From Lachnospiraceae bacterium UBA1778 (GTDB taxonomy: Bacteria; Bacillota; Clostridia; Lachnospirales; Lachnospiraceae): a stretch of 13,407 nucleotides of DNA. Within the stretch, counting starts at the first letter, position 1. Each line of letters starts with the position of its first letter. Made by a program: the position numbers and the translations under genes. Below the pieces are notes generated by a model. The model was not told where the DNA came from. It saw only the letters and a program-made list of their open reading frames with translations, and made no database searches. The DNA is taken from contig DCGM01000112.1 in assembly GCA_002315255.1 (NCBI GenBank), forward strand, positions 1 to 13,407. The letters are read 5' to 3'. Positions 6,926 through 13,407 of the stretch are shown here, piece after piece.

Positions 6926-6962
6926 GGATCCTTTTGGTCTTTTTCCTCGCTTGGATCCTTTT
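6926..6962. repeat. Pair of 10-bp direct repeats in the uxaC leader
   Basis: GGATCCTTTT occurs at 6926-6935 and again at 6953-6962 on the plus strand, with start points 27 bases apart. Both lie between the uxaC promoter and its ribosome site. Each copy includes the palindrome GGATCC, so the two could also pair in RNA as a 6-bp stem around a 21-base loop. A role as a regulator binding site is inference. Confidence 0.55.
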
Positions 6963-6984
6963 AGCCTGCATCTCATTTGGATTT

Positions 6985-7013
6985 ATTATATCATATGCGT
7001 TTCATTATGTCAT
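6985..7013 (-). promoter_or_regulatory. Probable sigma-A promoter of uxaC-eda-kdgK
   Basis: The minus strand reads ATGACA (7013-7008), 17 bases, then a perfect TATAAT (6990-6985). The -35 box matches consensus at 5 of 6 positions. It starts just beyond the terminator that ends the upstream xylanolytic operon, which makes uxaC-eda-kdgK an independent unit. The leader would be roughly 85 nt and carries the GGATCC direct repeats and the Shine-Dalgarno hairpin. Confidence 0.75.
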
Positions 7014-7024
7014 CGTCTGCAAAC

Positions 7025-7069
7025 AAAAAAACCGCTTTACGAAGACTTCGTCTTTCGAAAGCGGTTTTT
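7025..7069 (-). terminator. Rho-independent terminator after the GH3 gene
   Basis: CCGCTTT (7032-7038) pairs with AAAGCGG (7058-7064), and the inner bases extend the stem with small bulges to a loop near TTC. On the minus strand the stem is followed by a run of T (complement of 7025-7031). A T-run at 7065-7069 makes it potentially active on the plus strand too, but no plus-strand gene is seen. It lies about 85 bases after the GH3 stop. Confidence 0.9.
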
Positions 7070-7153
7070 CGCTATTATAGAACTTCGTTGACTATTTATT
7101 ATCGGATATGCTTCAGTCTTATGAGCATCCTTCTTTTAGATACTCTTCAGCCC

Positions 7154-9334
7154 TTAGAATTTACCTTTTCCGGCATAAAGGACTGCGTCCTCTGTGACTT
7201 CGATGTCAAACTTCTGGCACGCATTTCCGGTAAGCTTCTCGCTGACCGCATCCGGCTGATGACATCCGATGAAGAGGGTAGCATTTCCTTTCGTTAAGCA
7301 GAGCTTCGCATCGTCATCGAATAAGGCGAAGGCTTCTGCCGGAAGTTCAATCTCGACCGTCTTCTTCTCGCCCGGTTTCAAAGAAACCTTCTTTAAGCCC
7401 TTCAGCTGATACTTCGGTGCGAATTCACCCGGTACCGACACATATGCCTGAACGGTTTCCGCGCCTGCGAATTTTCCGGTATTTTTCAGCGTCGCATTGA
7501 CGACGATCTTTCCGTCCTTCGCAATCTTCGTGTCCGAAAGCTTCACGTTCGAAAGGTCGAACTTCGTGTAGGAAAGGCCGTAGCCGAACGGATAAAGCGG
7601 ATCGCATTCCATATAACGGTAGGTGCGTCCTTTCATCTCATAGTTCTCGAAATCCGGAAGGTCTTCCGTCTTCTGATATACCGTCATCGGAAGTTTTCCT
7701 TCGAAATCCGCCTCGCCGAACAGAAGCGCTGCAATCGCTTTTCCGCCCTGAGCGCCCGGATACCAGCACTGGATGACAGCGTCCGCCTTTTCGTCCGCAT
7801 AGCGCATATCCATCGTGCTGCCGCAAAGCGACAGGAGAATGACCGGCTTTCCGGCCGCGCAAGCGATCTGTAAAAGTTCCGGCTGAAGGCCGGGATACTG
7901 GAGATTCCGCTTATCGCCTGATGCGAACTCATTGCCGGAATCGCCTTCTTCGCCTTCAATGCTTCCGTCGAGGCCGAGGCAGACAATGAGGATATCAGAC
8001 GCTTCCGCGATCGCTTCAACTTCCGATTTCCGGTCATCATCGAACCGGGTCAGGCCGGAGATGCGGCTCTTAAAGAGATGGCAGCCCTCCGAATACAGGA
8101 CGCGCGCGCTGTCGCCGACATAGTCCTGAATCCCTTCGAGAACCGTAATATAACGGGAAGAGGTGCCTTCGTAGTTTCCAAACAGAGCCGGACGGCTGTT
8201 TGCATTCGGGCCGATTACGCCGATCGTCTTATAAGCGCCCTTCTTTAACGGAAGGATTCCGTTATTCTTTAAAAGAACCTGCGTCTTCTTCGAAACCTCG
8301 AGATTGAATTTCCGGTGCTCCAGCGAATCATTCTCGGTAAACGGGATATCGCCGTACGGAATCTTTTCTTCAAAGAGACCGAGGCTCATGCGGATCGCAT
8401 AAAGATTTTCCAATGCTTCATCGATACGCTCCTCTTTCACGAGGCCGCGCTCGACCGCGAGATAAAGGTTTCCGTAGAGATTTCCGCAGTTTAAGTCGCA
8501 TCCGTTGTTTATGGCCATCGCGACCGACTCGGTCTCGTTCTCGGTAACCTTATGATTCAGATGGAAGTCCTTGATAGCCCAGCAGTCCGAAGTGACATAA
8601 CCCGTGAAGCCCCAGTCGTCGCGAAGGATATCCATTAATAAAGTCTTACTGCCGCAGCAGGGTTCACCGTTCGTGCGGTTATACGCGCCCATTGCGCCCG
8701 CCACATGTGCTTCCTGTACGCCGGCCTTGAATGCCGGAAGATAAGTTTCGTAAAGATCACGGTTTCCGCAGGTTGCATTGAACCCATGGCGGTCCTTTTC
8801 AGGTCCGGAATGGACGGCAAAGTGTTTCACGCAGGCAGCTGCCTTCATGAATTCGTCATCGCCCTGTAATCCTTCGATAAAACGAACGCCGAGACGCGAA
8901 ATAAGATACGGATCCTCGCCATAAGTTTCCTGTCCGCGTCCCCAACGCGGATCACGGAAGAGGTTGACGTTCGGAGACCAGAACGTTAAGCCCTTATAGA
9001 TGTCATGGTCTTCGTGCGCATCCTGCGCATTAAACTTAGCGCGGGCTTCCGTTGCAATGACATTGCCGATCTTTTCCATCATCTCTTCGTCAAATGCTGC
9101 CGCCAGACCGATCGCCTGCGGGAAGACCGTAGCGGTTCCTGCACGACCGACTCCGTGCAGCGCTTCGTTCCACCAGTTGTAATACGGGATGTTAAGCCGC
9201 TCAATTTCATTCGACTGATGAAGCGTCTGGGAGATTTTCTCGTCCAGCGTCATCTTCGACACAAGCTCGTGTGCACGTGCGCGAAACTCCTGCTCCCGTT
9301 CCTTCCAAGTGAGCTTGTTTTTTTTCTGTTCCAT
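7154..9334 (-). CDS. GH3 glycosidase, probable intracellular xylan 1,4-beta-xylosidase
   Basis: This 726-residue enzyme has the full GH3 layout. The N-terminal barrel (about 25-330) carries NIPYYNWWNEALHGV (48-62), SPNVNLFRDPRWGRGQETYG (120-139), KHFA (170-173) and the nucleophile motif TSDCWAI with Asp250. The second domain (about 368-590) contains GLDGSIEGEEGDSGN (454-468), the region that supplies the acid/base glutamate. A fibronectin III-like C-terminal domain follows (about 610-695). The WWNEALHG and GRGQETYGEDP signatures are typical of the beta-xylosidase branch of GH3; arabinosidase or glucosidase activity remains possible. No signal peptide is seen, so it probably trims imported xylo-oligosaccharides in the cytoplasm. 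It starts 18 bases after the GH115 stop, with a weak AAAGGGAAG ribosome site, and is last in its operon. Confidence 0.92.
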   Translation of the reverse strand: MEQKKNKLTWKEREQEFRARAHELVSKMTLDEKISQTLHQSNEIERLNIPYYNWWNEALHGVGRAGTATVFPQAIGLAAAFDEEMMEKIGNVIATEARAKFNAQDAHEDHDIYKGLTFWSPNVNLFRDPRWGRGQETYGEDPYLISRLGVRFIEGLQGDDEFMKAAACVKHFAVHSGPEKDRHGFNATCGNRDLYETYLPAFKAGVQEAHVAGAMGAYNRTNGEPCCGSKTLLMDILRDDWGFTGYVTSDCWAIKDFHLNHKVTENETESVAMAINNGCDLNCGNLYGNLYLAVERGLVKEERIDEALENLYAIRMSLGLFEEKIPYGDIPFTENDSLEHRKFNLEVSKKTQVLLKNNGILPLKKGAYKTIGVIGPNANSRPALFGNYEGTSSRYITVLEGIQDYVGDSARVLYSEGCHLFKSRISGLTRFDDDRKSEVEAIAEASDILIVCLGLDGSIEGEEGDSGNEFASGDKRNLQYPGLQPELLQIACAAGKPVILLSLCGSTMDMRYADEKADAVIQCWYPGAQGGKAIAALLFGEADFEGKLPMTVYQKTEDLPDFENYEMKGRTYRYMECDPLYPFGYGLSYTKFDLSNVKLSDTKIAKDGKIVVNATLKNTGKFAGAETVQAYVSVPGEFAPKYQLKGLKKVSLKPGEKKTVEIELPAEAFALFDDDAKLCLTKGNATLFIGCHQPDAVSEKLTGNACQKFDIEVTEDAVLYAGKGKF

Positions 9335-9352
9335 CGTTCTTCCCTTTCTCTC

Positions 9353-12301
9353 TTAAGCCTTCTTCACCGCAGCAACAGGCCCCAAATAACTGTCCTTCGG
9401 CGGGTTATTCTTCTGATAGACTAAAATCCGTTCGACCGGTACGCACGGATCCAGCGGCAAAAGCCCGATTTCCTGGATGCCTTTCTTTAATGTAAACTCG
9501 GTTTCTGCGATATGGATCTGGTCCAGAACACCCTGGCACCAGCGGACATTCTTCGGTTTTCCGACTCCGAATGTGGCCGGAAGAATCATGACATCCTTCA
9601 CTTCGTTTCCGGCATGTACGCTGATCCGCTTCTCGCGTCCCGCTTCCACCGGGTTCGTCGGCGAACAGTAGAGCCGGACGATATAATCGCCGTCCTTCGG
9701 AAGTGCAACTTCATAAACGGCTTCCGGACGGTCTGTGCGATCATTGAAGTCTGCGAGGACCGGCATCGTGAGGATCGCACCCTCATATTTTCCGTAATCC
9801 TTCAGAATTGTGAAGGCACCGCGCTTCGTATCAATGCACTTTACCGGCTTCGCGGCTTCTGCCACAACTCCCTTTCCGTTCATGACCGGTGTTCCTGCCG
9901 GAATCGTCGGGTCGCCCTTCCAAGCCTTGATGAAGAAGTCCTGGCCGGCTCTTCTCCCATTTGAGTCCTGGCCGGGTTTTCCGTCCACTACGGTAAGCTT
10001 GACCTCTTCATATTCGTTTTTCATCTTTTCGCGATGAATCTTTATCTTCAGCTGTTTCAGGGTCTTAAGCGTACCCTTCTTTTCTTTGATCTCGATAAAC
10101 TCCGGCCACTCGCCTTTCTCCGGAACGATCTCGTACTTGACCAAACCGGTTCCGCCGTTAGCGATTTCGATCGTCAGCTCGTCGCAACCTTCATCGAGGA
10201 AATCAAAGAGTTCAATATAATCATTAACCGCGTAATTCTTATAGGCGACTTTCTCGCCGTCAGCACGGGAAATGCTCTGTTCCGGCGCACGAAGCGGTTC
10301 TACATAGCTGAGGACCGGATAACGCTTTCCGTCTTCATTCCACTTCGTAAAACCGACATGCGGTGCCAGCTCCATGCCGAACCATTTACCGTTTTTGAAG
10401 CGCCGCCATTCTCTCTTCAGCGAGTCGTCTTTCGCAATGCACGCGCGGATCTTCTTCGCATAATCGTTCGCGATTAAGCGCGCCTGTGCCGCATAATGCG
10501 CATTCTTTCCGCCGAAAAGATGCATCCGCAGGTTATTGATACCGGCAGTCAGCTGATAATGAAGCGTGCTGTAATATCCGTCGCGATAACGTGCGGGAAG
10601 TGCCTTCATGATGCTGTCGGATTCTTCCTGCAAGGCGTCCGCCCGCGCGAGAATACGCTCGGTTTCCATCTCATTGCACGGATGGAAGACACCTGCATGA
10701 AGCGCTTCCGGCCGACGGAGGAACATAAGATGCTGGAACTCGTTAAAGGCCTTCGCAATCCGCTTCTGGAGCTTCCTGTCGTCCGGGCAGATATCCTTTG
10801 CGTAATCGGCTAAAAATCTGTCGACGCCGTCTTCTGCCGGATAACCATAGCTTTCATAGTCATATGCAAGCTTTAAGAAATAGCCCATTGAGACTTCGTG
10901 GAACTTGATGTCGCCTACATTGACGATCCAAAGGTCGCGGATGCCGTACTCGTACGCTTCGGACATCTGCTCGCGCATCTGCGTCGGCTTCATCGCGTCA
11001 ATCCACTCCCAGGAGATCGGATCGCCGTGGTAATCGAGATGATAATACATGCCGAAGCCGCCGTTCCGTTTCCGGATTTCTTCGGACGGAACTGAACGGA
11101 GATGGCCGAAATTGTCCTCCGAGAACATGCAGATCACATCGTCAAGCTCCGGATCATCTTTCAAGCCCGGGGTATTCTCATCGCCATAGAAGTACGCTTC
11201 GACTTCCTTGTAAAGCGCGATCATACGCGGAACCTTCGAGAGATCTTCATTGACATATTTTTTGATCAGCGTGTTCTGATCATGGATAATCTTCCGTAAA
11301 AGACCGATGTTTTCAGCCAGTGTCGCATCCGGTCCGAGCATAGACGTGTCACGCTCGCCGCGCATACCGATCGTAATGACGGTCTCATATTTGGCACGCG
11401 CTTCTAATGAATCCGACCAATACTGCTTTAAGCCGTTTTCATTCGTATAATAATTCCATTCGTTTCCGTAAACCGTTTCCGGTCCTCGGACGATATCCCA
11501 CTCTTCGCTGGCGCGGATACACGGCTCATGATGAGAAGTGCCCATAACGACGCCTAAGCGGTCCGCGAGTTCCATGTCCGCATCTCCCGGTCCGTCAAGC
11601 GGGAAAGAAGACGTCCACATCGCCGGCCAGAGATAATTTCCTTTTAATCGAAGGAGGACTTCAAAGATTTTCCGATAGCACTTTGCATTGAAGCCGCCAT
11701 AGTTCTTCATAACCCAGTTGCCGAAGCACGGCCACTCGTCATTGATAAAGAAGCCGCGGAACCGTACAGAGGGCTCTTTCGAGTACTGCGCAATGTCATT
11801 CCCGATTTCGATCACGTCGCGTTTCTTCGGCGCGATATCGCCAAAGAATACCCACGGGCTTACACCGATATACTCGGATACCGTGAACATGCCGTAGATA
11901 CAGCCACGTTTTTCAGATCCGGCGATTAACAGCGCTTTCTCCACGCCGCAGAAATCCGTCACCGGCTGAATCGCGAAGACTTCGCGCTTTCCGTCGATTT
12001 TCTGTGCGTCGAGAAGGCCGTCCTTACAGGCTTTCTCATATAAGGCACTCTTTCCGGCTTCCAGTACAAAGATTCCGACCGCATCTGCATTCAGACTGCC
12101 GTTCAGGCCGATGTTTGAATCTGCGCCACAGTTTGCGCCATCTTCCAGGCCTGCCCCCACAGTATCTAGCGATACGATGTCCGACTTCTTTCCGAGGACA
12201 TAGCTGATATCCTCCGCAAAGGTTTCCGCAATGTCATATATGCCTTTCTCTGCCGATTTTTCAATGTAGATATAAATGCTGCTCTTCTTCGTCAGTATCA
12301 T
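9353..12301 (-). CDS. GH115 xylan alpha-1,2-glucuronidase
   Basis: The 982-residue protein matches GH115, enzymes that remove glucuronic or 4-O-methylglucuronic acid linked alpha-1,2 to xylose, including residues inside the xylan chain. Signature segments in order are FINDEWP (185-191), LRLKGNYLWPAMW (217-229), MGTSHHEP (253-260), GMRGERD (312-318), SEDNFG (394-399), YYHLDYHG (419-426) and WIVNVGDIK (458-466), which line the barrel. An N-terminal alpha/beta domain (1 to about 160), a helical region (about 500-640) and a C-terminal beta-rich domain (about 780-975) complete the usual plan. There is no signal peptide, implying a cytoplasmic enzyme acting on imported oligosaccharides. Residues 50-75 form an odd Gly/Asn/Ala/Ser-rich insertion. 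The start overlaps the esterase stop as ATGA, with GGAG at 12312-12309, so translation is probably coupled. Confidence 0.95.
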   Translation of the reverse strand: MILTKKSSIYIYIEKSAEKGIYDIAETFAEDISYVLGKKSDIVSLDTVGAGLEDGANCGADSNIGLNGSLNADAVGIFVLEAGKSALYEKACKDGLLDAQKIDGKREVFAIQPVTDFCGVEKALLIAGSEKRGCIYGMFTVSEYIGVSPWVFFGDIAPKKRDVIEIGNDIAQYSKEPSVRFRGFFINDEWPCFGNWVMKNYGGFNAKCYRKIFEVLLRLKGNYLWPAMWTSSFPLDGPGDADMELADRLGVVMGTSHHEPCIRASEEWDIVRGPETVYGNEWNYYTNENGLKQYWSDSLEARAKYETVITIGMRGERDTSMLGPDATLAENIGLLRKIIHDQNTLIKKYVNEDLSKVPRMIALYKEVEAYFYGDENTPGLKDDPELDDVICMFSEDNFGHLRSVPSEEIRKRNGGFGMYYHLDYHGDPISWEWIDAMKPTQMREQMSEAYEYGIRDLWIVNVGDIKFHEVSMGYFLKLAYDYESYGYPAEDGVDRFLADYAKDICPDDRKLQKRIAKAFNEFQHLMFLRRPEALHAGVFHPCNEMETERILARADALQEESDSIMKALPARYRDGYYSTLHYQLTAGINNLRMHLFGGKNAHYAAQARLIANDYAKKIRACIAKDDSLKREWRRFKNGKWFGMELAPHVGFTKWNEDGKRYPVLSYVEPLRAPEQSISRADGEKVAYKNYAVNDYIELFDFLDEGCDELTIEIANGGTGLVKYEIVPEKGEWPEFIEIKEKKGTLKTLKQLKIKIHREKMKNEYEEVKLTVVDGKPGQDSNGRRAGQDFFIKAWKGDPTIPAGTPVMNGKGVVAEAAKPVKCIDTKRGAFTILKDYGKYEGAILTMPVLADFNDRTDRPEAVYEVALPKDGDYIVRLYCSPTNPVEAGREKRISVHAGNEVKDVMILPATFGVGKPKNVRWCQGVLDQIHIAETEFTLKKGIQEIGLLPLDPCVPVERILVYQKNNPPKDSYLGPVAAVKKA

Positions 12302-13407
12302 CTCACCACTCCAAATCCAAGTATCGTAAATCTTTTGCCGCTATCGCCTTTCGCCATGCGGATTTCCACATGATGAGGCTTCGCTTCGGTTTCTTCAAAC
12401 AGGAAGAAAGCATTGCAATGCGTCCATCCGACCTTTCGCGGATCGACGGTGCGGATCAGTTTTCCGTCCACCGAAATGTCTGCTTTTCCGAAATCAATGA
12501 GTCCGCTGTCCTTCGCTGCTAAAAAGAGCGAGCGGCAGGTAACGTCGAGCGCGAACGGTTCCTCATTCTCTGAAGTATGCATCCAGTTTTCCGGAAACTC
12601 CGGCGTCCCGAACGGATTAAAGTCACGCTCGACCGACTGTAGATCCGTATCCTTTTCCGAAAAACCGCCTTCAAAAACGCAGGCATCCTTAAGATGCTTT
12701 CGGTCTATGAGCTGGATTTTTTCAAAGGACCGGCTATAAGGTGCCTCGACAGAAGAAATATCAAAGTCCTTTTCGGTAACTACAGCTTCATCTGTTTCCA
12801 CATCTGATGCGGCATTTACTGAGAAATCTGATGCGGCATTCACTGCGACATTTAATGCGGAATTTATTTCATCTGCCGCTTTTACCGCATTCATAAGGCA
12901 ATCCGCCATGATTTCGTGGCCAAAATTGCTCGGATGGAAAATATCATAGAAGAACTGGCTCTTCGTAATGAGCGTTTCTGTTTCCTGATAGAACTGCGGA
13001 ACAACTGCATCTTTTATGCTGACCATCGGGAGATGATAAGCATCGCCGACTTTACGATGACGCTCCTGCAGGTTAAAGTCGTCCGAGAAGACAGACATCA
13101 AAAGGATAACAGCCGGTTTGTTTTCCGAAAGATAAATCTTTCGAACGAGCGAATCATAGCTCTTTCCTTCCAGCTCATCATCATTATCATTGACAGCATA
13201 TTCGACGACGACGAGATCCGGGAGCTTCTTCCCGTCCTCGGTGACATCGAAATCGTAGCGGATCATCCCGAGTTCGGAACTCGTTCCGCCCGCGCCGGCC
13301 TTAATAAAGCGGAAAGCGCTTTCATGCTCTTTCCCGACATAGTCGATCAGTTTCTCGTAGAACCGCCGCGCATAAGACAGCTGGCTGATCGGAATCGAGC
13401 CGGCCCC
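12298..13407 (-). CDS. SGNH/GDSL-type esterase, N-terminus beyond window
   Basis: The frame is open to the window edge: 369 residues are visible and the true start lies outside. An ATG at 13266 is internal, since conserved SGNH sequence continues upstream of it. Visible family blocks are a block II-like AGAGGTSSELG (residues 37-47 of the fragment), block III-like VVVEYAVND (66-74) with Asn73, and block V DIFHP (155-159) with Asp155 and His158 as the expected catalytic pair. The nucleophilic serine (block I) is in the missing part. A low-complexity linker (about 175-212) leads to a beta-rich C-terminal domain ending HHVEIRMAKG and FTILGFG, an arrangement common in Lachnospiraceae SGNH proteins. 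Next to GH115 and GH3 it is probably a xylan acetyl esterase, but the substrate is inferred from context only. Confidence 0.85.
   Translation of the reverse strand, partial: GAGSIPISQLSYARRFYEKLIDYVGKEHESAFRFIKAGAGGTSSELGMIRYDFDVTEDGKKLPDLVVVEYAVNDNDDELEGKSYDSLVRKIYLSENKPAVILLMSVFSDDFNLQERHRKVGDAYHLPMVSIKDAVVPQFYQETETLITKSQFFYDIFHPSNFGHEIMADCLMNAVKAADEINSALNVAVNAASDFSVNAASDVETDEAVVTEKDFDISSVEAPYSRSFEKIQLIDRKHLKDACVFEGGFSEKDTDLQSVERDFNPFGTPEFPENWMHTSENEEPFALDVTCRSLFLAAKDSGLIDFGKADISVDGKLIRTVDPRKVGWTHCNAFFLFEETEAKPHHVEIRMAKGDSGKRFTILGFGVVR
12803..12869. repeat. 24-bp tandem repeat coding the esterase linker
   Basis: TCTGATGCGGCATTTACTG at 12803-12821 recurs with one change at 12827-12845, exactly 24 bases later. 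A third, degenerate copy (14 of 19 bases) lies in register at 12851-12869. The period equals eight codons, giving VNAASDFS and VNAASDVE in the protein. The repeat lies between the SGNH catalytic domain and the C-terminal domain and looks like an expanding flexible linker. Confidence 0.75.
13311..13324. promoter_or_regulatory. Possible intragenic cre (catabolite-responsive) site
   Basis: On the minus strand TGAAAGCGCTTTCC matches the CcpA cre consensus TGWAANCGNTNNCA at every defined position except the last, around a perfect 12-bp palindrome GAAAGCGCTTTC. It sits inside the esterase coding sequence (Glu-Ser-Ala-Phe codons). Intragenic cre sites acting as roadblocks are known in Bacillota, but this one is only a sequence match and may be chance. 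Confidence 0.35.

Noticed and set aside
6874..7080. 68-codon plus-strand frame coding a hydrophobic peptide over the uxaC promoter region
   Set aside because: It begins inside uxaC, runs through the promoter and terminator, and has no ribosome site; the hydrophobicity comes from T-rich non-coding DNA.
7070..7085. Extra TATAAT on the minus strand just before the terminator at 7025-7069, suggesting a tiny RNA
   Set aside because: No -35 box lies at a suitable distance, and the product would be little more than the terminator hairpin.
3641..12301. Very frequent CTTCCG/TTTCCGG words on the plus strand that look like a dispersed repeat
   Set aside because: They fall in frame with Gly, Pro, Glu and Lys codons of the minus-strand genes and reflect codon preference, not a repeat family.
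13124..13266. ATG at 13266 as the start of the esterase
   Set aside because: The frame is open to the window edge and the upstream residues contain the conserved SGNH block AGAGGTSSELG, so this Met is internal.

Overview
The window looks like the chromosome of a Gram-positive anaerobe of the Clostridia, probably Lachnospiraceae-like. The basis is a 139-residue S12 with the insertion typical of Bacillota, a 156-residue S7, strong AGGAGG ribosome binding sites, near-consensus sigma-A promoters, and an SGNH esterase of a type common in gut Lachnospiraceae. The family-level placement is inference. Every gene I can support lies on the minus strand, so transcription runs from high to low coordinates.

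Reading in the direction of transcription, 13407-7154 is the end of a xylan-degradation operon. It holds an SGNH/GDSL esterase cut by the window edge, a GH115 alpha-glucuronidase whose ATG overlaps the esterase stop, and a GH3 beta-xylosidase 18 bases later. A strong hairpin terminator closes it at 7025-7069. Next comes a uronate-catabolism operon (6894-3641) with its own promoter at 6985-7013: uxaC (uronate isomerase), eda (KDPG aldolase) and kdgK (KDG kinase). Last is the str operon (rpsL, rpsG, fusA, tuf), with a perfect-consensus promoter at 3467-3494 and a probable internal tuf promoter at 134-162. Only the first 24 codons of tuf are present.

The two catabolic operons fit one route. Neither the GH115 nor the GH3 protein has a signal peptide, so imported decorated xylo-oligosaccharides are probably trimmed in the cytoplasm: deacetylated by the esterase, stripped of (methyl)glucuronate by GH115, and cut to xylose by GH3. 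Freed glucuronate would enter the Ashwell pathway through UxaC and leave as pyruvate and glyceraldehyde 3-phosphate through KdgK and Eda. The two middle steps (fructuronate reductase UxuB, mannonate dehydratase UxuA), the transporter and any regulator gene are not in this window.

I see no clearly new system. The most interesting points are regulatory: symmetric elements at the two str-operon promoters, a Shine-Dalgarno-bearing hairpin and direct repeats in the uxaC leader, an intragenic cre-like site, and low-complexity linkers in two adjacent enzymes. I found no tRNA, rRNA, CRISPR, transposase or other mobile element. No gene-free stretch exceeds 300 bases; the longest (3348-3640) is described in the entries.
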